NCBI GenBank assembly: GCA_002449145.1
Contig: DKCG01000031.1
Span: 1 to 14,629 of the forward strand
DNA length: 14,629 nt
Source: Christensenella sp. UBA6880
Lineage (GTDB): Bacteria > Bacillota > Clostridia > Christensenellales > CAG-917
Direction: 5' to 3'
Numbering within the stretch: the first letter of the stretch is position 1; each line of letters starts with the position of its first letter. The position numbers and the translations under genes are program-made. Shown here in pieces: positions 7,391 to 13,055 of this stretch. The notes below the pieces were generated by a model. It made no database searches. It had not been told where the DNA came from and worked only from the letters and a program-made list of their open reading frames with translations.

Positions 7391-7484
7391 GCGGCGACCC
7401 ATTGCTCAAACGGCGTTGCGGTGCCAAGCAATAAATTTCGTTTGTTGCTTTCACCGCAACGCCGTTTGAGCAATGGGTCGCCGC
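7391..7484. repeat. 33-base perfect inverted repeat
   Basis: Bases 7391-7423 are the exact reverse complement of 7452-7484. The 28-base spacer contains a further AAGCAA/TTGCTT pairing, so the hairpin could be nearly continuous. Neither strand has a T-run directly after it, so it is not a typical terminator. Confidence 0.85.
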
Positions 7485-7568
7485 CTTGCGATTCCAATTC
7501 CGTCTACGAATTAGCACATTCCGTTTATAAGTAGACTTCGAATAAGTGTTCGTTCGTGTACTTACGAG

Positions 7569-7618
7569 TTGAATGTAGGAAAAAGCCGCTCGTTTGAGCG
7601 GCTTTTTCCTACATTCAA
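7569..7618. terminator. Long palindromic bidirectional terminator
   Basis: A 23-base perfect inverted repeat (7569-7591 with 7596-7618) closes on a GTTT loop. Its core GCCGCTC/GAGCGGC is flanked by A5 and T5 runs, typical of a two-way rho-independent terminator. It lies downstream (minus strand) of the acetyltransferase-like gene and element E2, which it probably terminates. Confidence 0.8.
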
Positions 7619-7639
7619 TCCTATTTCAAGCAGTCGGCT

Positions 7640-7766
7640 CTCTGGGTCGCCAAGCAGATGTATAACAAGGCAGAGGCTTCCGACCGGCAACCCTAATTTA
7701 CTATGCGTAAATGAGTTGACGGGCGGATGGCTCTAACAAAGTTAGACGCTGCTTGGCGATTCAGAG
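7640..7766. repeat. Structured repeat element E2 (second copy of E1 family)
   Basis: The outer arms 7640-7657 and 7749-7766 form an 18-base stem with two G-T wobbles. TAAC (7663-7666) faces GTTA (7741-7744). The middle stem 7672-7686/7720-7734 pairs at 12 of 15 positions. The central hairpin 7688-7718 differs from that of E1 (82-112) at one base. The outer and middle stems have no sequence in common with E1 but keep their pairing. The stop codon of the acetyltransferase-like gene (7761-7763, minus strand) is inside the right outer arm, just as the PH-domain stop codon is in E1. Family not recognised. Confidence 0.75.
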
Positions 7767-9050
7767 TTCGATTGCGTTAAATTCTTTGAGATTCTTCATC
7801 ATCAAATCAAAATAATGATTTGCTATGTCGATGTCCTTTTGATTGCCCCTGATTGCGGTAGAAAGCGTGATTCTGCCGAGGAGCGTCGTCACGGACATAA
7901 GGAAGAAGGGTTTGTACTTCACTGCGCCCGAAATGAATCCGTCGACGAGTTTCAAGCCGTTCGGGGTGAGTTTTTCGGCGTTGAGCAAGCCCATATTGCT
8001 GACCGCGATGAGCGGGTTGTCGTATCCCGCCTTGATTGCAAACTCTGCGATATCGTGCGGGAAAATGGTGTATGCGAGTTTCAAAAGCGGCAAGGAATAG
8101 AGACCCATAAACTTGTCGCGCTTATATCCTTTTGTCGAGCGAATTATGTTGACGATTGTGTCTTGCATAGTGTCGCCTTTCGAGAGCGTACGAACAGCCA
8201 TCCACGCCGTGTGGTTGGTAAGACCGCCTTGCAATCCGCCATCGACGATATGTTTTCTGAGGTCGATTGCGCAAGATACGGTGAGGCTGTCGTCGTCTTT
8301 AAGACCGCACAGTTCGTAAAGGGAACGGAAAACCATTGCCATAATCGCGTCGTTGACGGTGATTCCCATCTTCTTTGACAATTCGCGCATTCTTTCAAAG
8401 TCATTTTCGCCGATGACTCTTTTTACGATTTGGTTGCTGTCCTCCGGTACGCTTTCGCTCCACGGAAACGCAACTTTGTCCTGCGCTTTGGAAATGTTTT
8501 TGTAAAGTCCTTTTGCGTGCTTTAAGTCGTCGCCTTCGAGTTTTGAGTACACTTGGTCGAAACTTCTCGAACCGCTTTTCATATGAAGTGCGGAATAGTT
8601 GCCCGCTTTGAGATTGGTATAGTTTTCGCAAAGCGTTGCGAGGAAGTATTTGAGGTCGCCGCCGTCCATACACATATGGTTGTTGCGCCACGCAAGAATA
8701 GAGTGCTTGTCATCCTCGAACACGGCGATTTTGACCTGCACGTTATTGTCGTAAGGAATGACGCCCAACAGCCATTCGTCCGCAGCTTCGTCCGCGTCCT
8801 CGACCTTTTCGTACGACACGATGTCGTCGACGGTATATTTTTCTTCTTTCCAGTACGGCTCGATTACGGTGGTGTTGAAACTCGAATGAAGAACGGGGGC
8901 TTTTTCAATCATATACAGCACGACGTTTTTGAGTATATTCATATCGAAACTGCCCTCGTAAGTGAGTTTCGCGTGCACCATTCTGTCGTAATAATTGCGG
9001 AACAGAAACTGCATTCTATCCCACATTTCAGCCTTTATTGTCGTTGACAT
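7761..9050 (-). CDS. Condensation-domain/alcohol acetyltransferase-like acyltransferase
   Basis: The 429-residue protein has the layout of the chloramphenicol-acetyltransferase-like superfamily (condensation domain, PapA, WS/DGAT, alcohol acetyltransferase). It carries NHMCMDGGDL (124-132), which fits the family HxxxDG catalytic motif with His125 and Asp129; the first His of the HHxxxDG form is Asn here. It should transfer an acyl group from a CoA or carrier thioester to an alcohol or amine, with the acceptor unknown. The length suits a stand-alone enzyme, and no carrier or adenylation domain is adjacent. The ATG at 9050 has AGGAGAG five bases upstream. It starts 51 bases after the end of the HAAS-like membrane-protein gene in the same direction, so the two probably share a transcript. 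Its last codons overlap element E2. Confidence 0.78.
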   Translation of the reverse strand: MSTTIKAEMWDRMQFLFRNYYDRMVHAKLTYEGSFDMNILKNVVLYMIEKAPVLHSSFNTTVIEPYWKEEKYTVDDIVSYEKVEDADEAADEWLLGVIPYDNNVQVKIAVFEDDKHSILAWRNNHMCMDGGDLKYFLATLCENYTNLKAGNYSALHMKSGSRSFDQVYSKLEGDDLKHAKGLYKNISKAQDKVAFPWSESVPEDSNQIVKRVIGENDFERMRELSKKMGITVNDAIMAMVFRSLYELCGLKDDDSLTVSCAIDLRKHIVDGGLQGGLTNHTAWMAVRTLSKGDTMQDTIVNIIRSTKGYKRDKFMGLYSLPLLKLAYTIFPHDIAEFAIKAGYDNPLIAVSNMGLLNAEKLTPNGLKLVDGFISGAVKYKPFFLMSVTTLLGRITLSTAIRGNQKDIDIANHYFDLMMKNLKEFNAIEL

Positions 9051-9101
9051 AAATCTCTCCTACTCGTCAAAATCGACGTTTTATCTGTCAAAAACGATAT
9101 G

Positions 9102-9950
9102 TTAATCGTCCCATTCAGTCCAATATTTTTGATCTTCCTTCTCGTTCTTGTCTTCGAGAGAGGCTTTTTCTTTCTTGTTTTTCGCCTTTACTTTCTTGAC
9201 TACGACGACAACGAGTTGCACGAGTGCGCACACCACGCCCGCAAGGCACATAAGCCAGCCCGGGTGCCAGATGCCTTGAACGGTGATACCCAAAATGACG
9301 TAGAGCATAGCCGCCGCGACTTCGATGAATACGGGCAATTCAAACCACTTGATTTTGCTGTTCGTGCCGAATGCGATTGCCGTATCCACGCCCAAAAGCA
9401 CCGCTACCATTGCGAGGAAACTCATCCATGCGCCGTTGAGTTTGAACACGAGTTGCAAGAGCAAGAACACGAAAACCGTGAGCAGAACTTCGCATATAGC
9501 AACGAATATTCTGACAGGAATAAATTTCTTTTTCGCCGCGAATCTGACCGCGCCGTAAATAAGCAATACGCTTACGCCCGCAAACACGCCGCCCACCATA
9601 ATGAGCCAAGCAGGGTGCCAGATTTTCGCAACCGCGCCGACGATAAGGTACACAATCGTCAAAAGCGCAACGATTGCCGCCGCGCAAATGCTTGTCGCGC
9701 TGACTTTGCGTTTGACTTCGCCGCTCTTGATTTGTCTTTGCTCGAAATTAGCCAAAGTCTGGTCGAAATCGCCGAGTTCGGACACAGCCATATCGAAGAT
9801 GAGGTTGTCGTCGGTGACGCCCTTTATGCGCAACTCTTGCTCTCTGTCGAGAAGTTGACGCAACAACGCTTTGCGGTATTCCATAGCCGCTTGCGTAGGC
9901 GCGATTTTTTTGAAATGTTCTTCGAGATACTTTTTGAATCTTTCTTTCAT
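9102..9950 (-). CDS. Six-helix membrane protein with HAAS-like N-terminal domain
   Basis: The 282-residue protein has a soluble helical N-terminus (about 1-75) with many charged residues and the pattern LGDFDQTL near 59-66, resembling the HAAS/DUF1700-type domain often linked to PadR-regulated membrane proteins. Six membrane helices follow (about 85-108, 114-135, 144-169, 174-195, 203-224, 231-251), then a Lys/Glu-rich tail. The two halves of the membrane part repeat: IWHPAWL (110-116) and IWHPGWL (227-233) both precede a helix. The frame opens at 10049, but the ATG at 9950 is preferred because AAGGAAG lies six bases upstream and the predicted promoter is at about 10022. No PadR gene is seen here. 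Probably first in an operon with the acyltransferase. Function unknown. Confidence 0.72.
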   Translation of the reverse strand: MKERFKKYLEEHFKKIAPTQAAMEYRKALLRQLLDREQELRIKGVTDDNLIFDMAVSELGDFDQTLANFEQRQIKSGEVKRKVSATSICAAAIVALLTIVYLIVGAVAKIWHPAWLIMVGGVFAGVSVLLIYGAVRFAAKKKFIPVRIFVAICEVLLTVFVFLLLQLVFKLNGAWMSFLAMVAVLLGVDTAIAFGTNSKIKWFELPVFIEVAAAMLYVILGITVQGIWHPGWLMCLAGVVCALVQLVVVVVKKVKAKNKKEKASLEDKNEKEDQKYWTEWDD

Positions 9951-10021
9951 ACCGTACTTCCTTTTGCACTTGCGTGCGCAATGTTTACACAGAATATACG
10001 CATTCGTTTGCGCTTGGTTAC

Positions 10022-10027
10022 ATTGTA
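10022..10027 (-). promoter_or_regulatory. Predicted extended -10 promoter for the HAAS-like gene
   Basis: On the minus strand TACAAT (10027-10022) is preceded by TGA, giving an extended -10. The -35 match is poor. The leader would be about 65 bases and carries a small GCAC-GCAA-GTGC hairpin just before the ribosome binding site. Confidence 0.45.
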
Positions 10028-10165
10028 TCACAATTTTTTTTGCTTGCATATGGTATACGGAAAAATACGCCTTTCAAAACCCGCCGAAAGCCTTGAAAAA
10101 ACGATTTACAAAACACTCGTATGTTATCTCGGTTGCCTTTACATAAATTTTGAAGGAGGACGCTT

Positions 10166-10777
10166 ATGTTTTTCAACTTTTTCAATCCTTGCTGCCGGAC
10201 AAGACCGACTTGCTCGCAAAATTCGGTGGAATATATCAGAGGTCCGATAGGTCCGCAAGGTCCTGCCGGTCCGATGGGACCGATGGGTCCGCAAGGCGCA
10301 CAAGGGCCGCAAGGTATTCAAGGTCCGACGGGCGCAACCGGCGCAACCGGTCCGCAAGGACCGCAAGGCGAAGCAGGCACGAGCGCGCTTCAAGACGCAC
10401 TCTATGCCTACGGAGGAACGCAAACCGTCGCTTCGGGCGCGATTATCCCTCTCGCAAATTCCGTCACCACCCCGACGACCACGATGTCGCTTGCCTCTAA
10501 CGCGATAACTCTGCCGCAAGGAACGTATTTAATCACCTACGGCGCGACGGGCGAAAGAGGCGCGGACGGCAATCTGTCCGTTCAACTGTACGTGAACGGC
10601 GCGGCGGACGCAAATGAGATTATCACCGACTACGCAACCACGACAAACGCCGCAAACGTATCGAAAACCATTTTGTACAACGCAACGACGGACGGAACGA
10701 CGATTTCCCTTTACAACGTTTCGGGCGAAAGCGTAAACCTCACGGGCGCAAATATCACGGCAATGAGAATCGTGTAA
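10166..10777 (+). CDS. Short collagen-like (Gly-X-Y) protein with BclA-like C-terminal domain
   Basis: The 203-residue protein has a short Cys-containing N-terminus (MFFNFFNPCC, further Cys16), 15 uninterrupted Gly-X-Y triplets (26-70, many GPQ, GPM and GAT), and a beta-rich Thr/Ala/Asn-rich C-terminal domain (about 75-203) resembling the trimerising C-terminal domains of exosporium collagen-like proteins such as BclA. Such proteins form trimers on spores or cell surfaces. There is no classic signal peptide, as in many spore-surface collagen-like proteins, which favours a spore coat or exosporium role, but that is an inference. AAGGAGG six bases before the ATG is a very strong binding site. 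The gene is single, followed by a terminator at 10807-10839. Confidence 0.85.
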   Translation: MFFNFFNPCCRTRPTCSQNSVEYIRGPIGPQGPAGPMGPMGPQGAQGPQGIQGPTGATGATGPQGPQGEAGTSALQDALYAYGGTQTVASGAIIPLANSVTTPTTTMSLASNAITLPQGTYLITYGATGERGADGNLSVQLYVNGAADANEIITDYATTTNAANVSKTILYNATTDGTTISLYNVSGESVNLTGANITAMRIV

Positions 10778-10806
10778 AACTCAAACTTGCAGCATATCCG
10801 CAAATT

Positions 10807-10839
10807 GCAAAAAGAGACGGTAAAAACGTCTCTTTTTGC
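10807..10839 (+). terminator. Rho-independent terminator after the collagen-like gene
   Basis: GCAAAAAGAGACG (10807-10819) and CGTCTCTTTTTGC (10827-10839) form a 13-base perfect stem with a 7-base loop. A T-rich run (CTCGTTTTTT) follows on the plus strand. Confidence 0.85.
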
Positions 10840-10931
10840 TCGTTTTTTAAGTTTTCTCGCAACATTATCGAACACTTGTCCGTTTGGCGAATTTTTACAG
10901 CGCGTTTTTGTACGATTTGTGTCGAAAAGTG

Positions 10932-10960
10932 TTGATTTTTAGATTTTAGACTGTTAAAAT
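10932..10960 (+). promoter_or_regulatory. Predicted promoter of the CooC-like/2-hydroxyacyl-CoA dehydratase operon
   Basis: TTGATT (10932-10937) and TAAAAT (10955-10960) are separated by 17 bases. The leader before the ATG at 11085 would be about 118 bases and holds two hairpins. Confidence 0.55.
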
Positions 10961-10976
10961 TCTTGTGTTGCCTTAC

Positions 10977-11031
10977 GCGCACGCAAGTGCGCAAGCACGC
11001 ATACGCGTTCTATAAGAATCATATGCGTACG
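10977..11031 (+). promoter_or_regulatory. Structured 5' leader of the dehydratase operon
   Basis: A perfect hairpin GCGCAC-GCAA-GTGCGC (10977-10992) has a GNRA-type loop. A longer, interrupted hairpin follows, with TACGC near 11002 pairing to GCGTA near 11025 around an inner TTCT/AGAA pairing. The leader is rich in ACGC/GCGT strings. I recognise no known riboswitch in it. Confidence 0.35.
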
Positions 11032-11084
11032 CACGGCGGTTGCGATTTGGGCGACTGCAATATACTTTCTTTCGAGGTTGAACG

Positions 11085-11846
11085 ATGGACGGACAAGCGA
11101 AAATCATTGCCGTTGCGGGAAAAGGGGGCGTCGGAAAGACATCTCTTTCTGCCGTAATCGTAAAACTTCTCGTTGAAAACTTCCCCGACAAAAAAATACT
11201 CGCGATAGACGCCGACCCCGCGATAGGTTTGTCCACCGCTTTGGGCGTCGAACCGACGAAAACCATCGACGACATGCGCAAGGAAACCGCCGAGCAGACC
11301 CAAAACGGCAAAATATCCCCTCTCGAAATACTCGGGAACGCGGAATATTCGGTTGACGAAGCCATTTGCACGCAAAAGGGATTTTCCTTTATCGCGATAG
11401 GTCGTCCCGAAAGCGCGGGTTGCTATTGCAAGATAAACACGTATCTCAAAGACGTCATCGCGCTCATTGCCAAACACTACGACTTCGTAGTGATCGACGG
11501 CGAGGCGGGCATAGAACAGATAAACCGCAGAGTTATGGAAAAAGTGACTCATCTTTTGCTCGTCACCGACCAGTCGAAAAAGGGGCGCGACGTAGTTGCG
11601 ACCATTGCGAAAGTCGCAACCGACCTCGTGATGTACGACGAAATCGGCGTGGTGCAAAATCGTATGAGCGAGGAAGCGCTTGCACAAAAACCCGAAGTCG
11701 AAGGACTTAAAACACTTGCGTACGTTCCTGCCGATTTCGCGCTTGCGGATATGGACGCAAAGGGCGAAAACGTGTTTTCTTTGCCGTCCGACTCGCCTCT
11801 GTGCGTCGGCGCAAGGAAAGTTTTGAAAGAAATACATATTTTATAG
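11085..11846 (+). CDS. CooC-like MinD-family ATPase (nickel/iron-sulfur enzyme maturation type)
   Basis: The 253-residue protein has the deviant P-loop GKGGVGKT (12-19), the switch-type DADP (42-45), and DGEAG (138-142) as Walker B region. It also has a Cys-x-Cys motif in AGCYCK (Cys113, Cys115), which in CooC of carbon monoxide dehydrogenase maturation binds nickel or other metal at the dimer interface. The family uses ATP to load metal or assemble clusters on partner enzymes. No CO dehydrogenase gene is visible. Instead, the gene sits 10 bases before a 2-hydroxyacyl-CoA dehydratase-family gene, so its client is probably that iron-sulfur system. The ATG at 11085 has GAGG eight bases upstream. 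It could also act as an electron-transfer ATPase. Family call is firm; client is inferred. Confidence 0.85.
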   Translation: MDGQAKIIAVAGKGGVGKTSLSAVIVKLLVENFPDKKILAIDADPAIGLSTALGVEPTKTIDDMRKETAEQTQNGKISPLEILGNAEYSVDEAICTQKGFSFIAIGRPESAGCYCKINTYLKDVIALIAKHYDFVVIDGEAGIEQINRRVMEKVTHLLLVTDQSKKGRDVVATIAKVATDLVMYDEIGVVQNRMSEEALAQKPEVEGLKTLAYVPADFALADMDAKGENVFSLPSDSPLCVGARKVLKEIHIL

Positions 11847-11856
11847 GAGATATACC

Positions 11857-13053
11857 GTGAGAGATCTAAAACACCTCATCTACTTTGAGAACTTGTTGGA
11901 AAATTCCAACAACGAACTCATCCAACAGGCGCAAGATGCGGGAAGAAAGGCAATCGGACACGTTTGCTATCAGATTCCCGAACCTCTGCTCAACTTGCCG
12001 GGCATTTTTTCGGTAAGACTGCGCGCGCCGAGAACAACGAGTACGGAAATGGGCAACTACTATCTCAGTCCCATTTTCTGCGAAGCGTGCCGCGCAATCC
12101 TCGAACGCGCGCTCGAAGGAGGATTTTCCTTCCTTGACGCAATCATCGCGCCCGAAGCGTGCGCAATGATGAACCGACTTGCCGAAAACATCGAACATCT
12201 CGGCTGCTGTCCGCACGAAGGATTTTTCGCGTCCTACTGCGACGTTCCTATGAAGAGCGACGAAGTGACCCTCAAGCACTACGTTTTGCAAATGCAAGAA
12301 CATTGCTTGAAGCCCCTTCACGAGCATCTCGGCATCGACGTGAGCGACGCCGCGATTCGCAAAGCGGTTGAGGAACAAAACAAAATTTCCCGTCTTATCA
12401 CCGAAATCGGCGAGTACAGAAAAGAAGAATCGCCCCGTATCACGGGTTACGAATTTGCGATTTTCTGTCTTGCGACGTACTGCTGCCCCAAAGACCTTCT
12501 CGTCGAAAAACTCGAAGAAACGGCGGAAGAACTCAAAACGAGAGTCCCCGACCCCGTGGGAACGTATCGTGCCCGCGTGGCAATGGTCGGAAGCGAAATC
12601 GACGACCCGAGTTTCATCAAACTCGCAGAAGACACGGGGCTTGTCGTGGTTGCGGACAGATACTGCTTCGGCTCTTTGCCCGGCAGACAAGAAATCGTGC
12701 TCACCGACGACGAGGACGCACTCACGCAAGTTTGCAGATACTATATGCAATCGGGTCAATGCCCGCGCTTCCTCAACACCGAAAAGGTGAACGAGCGTCA
12801 CGCATACATCGACAAAATCGCAAAGGAATACAAGGCTGACGGTATCATCATCGAACAAATCAAATTCTGCGACTACTGGGGCTATGGCAGACCCTTTATG
12901 CACGCGGTTTTGCAAAACGAATACGGTCATCAGGTGCTTTCCATCGACCGTCCTTACAACGCGGGTCAATCGGGACAACTTCGCACGAGAATCCAAGCGT
13001 TCGTAGAGGCTATGGAAATCAAAAAAATTCAGAATGAAAAAGGAGAACACTGA
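11857..13053 (+). CDS. 2-hydroxyacyl-CoA dehydratase/benzoyl-CoA reductase-family protein (HGD-D, small subunit)
   Basis: The 398-residue protein has the HGD-D (HgdB/BcrC/double-cubane) fold landmarks: GHVCYQIPEPLL (34-45), FLDAIIAPEACAMMNRLAE (92-110), ADGIIIEQIKFCD (327-339) and GQLRTRIQAFVEAME (373-387). Cys37, Cys102 and Cys338 are the likely cluster ligands; Cys75/Cys78 (CEAC) and Cys117/Cys118 are additional. Family members hold a [4Fe-4S] or double-cubane cluster and take up low-potential electrons from an ATP-driven activator to dehydrate 2-hydroxyacyl-CoA, reduce aromatic rings or reduce other small molecules. The start is GTG, with AGGAGA overlapping the TAG stop of the ATPase gene, suggesting translational coupling. 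The stop lies two bases before the next start. The substrate cannot be told. Confidence 0.85.
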   Translation: MRDLKHLIYFENLLENSNNELIQQAQDAGRKAIGHVCYQIPEPLLNLPGIFSVRLRAPRTTSTEMGNYYLSPIFCEACRAILERALEGGFSFLDAIIAPEACAMMNRLAENIEHLGCCPHEGFFASYCDVPMKSDEVTLKHYVLQMQEHCLKPLHEHLGIDVSDAAIRKAVEEQNKISRLITEIGEYRKEESPRITGYEFAIFCLATYCCPKDLLVEKLEETAEELKTRVPDPVGTYRARVAMVGSEIDDPSFIKLAEDTGLVVVADRYCFGSLPGRQEIVLTDDEDALTQVCRYYMQSGQCPRFLNTEKVNERHAYIDKIAKEYKADGIIIEQIKFCDYWGYGRPFMHAVLQNEYGHQVLSIDRPYNAGQSGQLRTRIQAFVEAMEIKKIQNEKGEH

Positions 13054-13055
13054 GT

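Larger units (their letters stand above)
7012..7568. other. Gene-free region rich in hairpins and repeats
   Basis: No credible gene is present. The open frames here (for example 7226-7534 plus, 7156-7497 minus) lack ribosome binding sites, lie opposite one another and run through palindromes. The region contains hairpin-plus-motif tandem units (7037-7180) and perfect hairpins at 7203-7219 (CGAGGC/GCCTCG), 7232-7256 (11-base stem, loop ACC) and 7297-7313 (TGCGTGC-AAA-GCACGCA), then the 33-base inverted repeat at 7391-7484. Two near-identical terminator hairpins border it. It may be a decayed or non-autonomous mobile element or a cluster of dispersed repeats. Confidence 0.6.

Noticed and set aside
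7156..7534. Overlapping open frames of 86-113 codons on both strands in the repeat region.
   Set aside because: No ribosome binding sites, non-ATG starts for some, and they run through perfect palindromes. They look like non-coding repeat DNA.
33..7766. E1 and E2 as the direct-repeat ends of a 7.6-kb composite mobile element.
   Set aside because: The segment between them holds ordinary unrelated genes on both strands and no transposase, recombinase or relaxase. Dispersed copies of one element are simpler.
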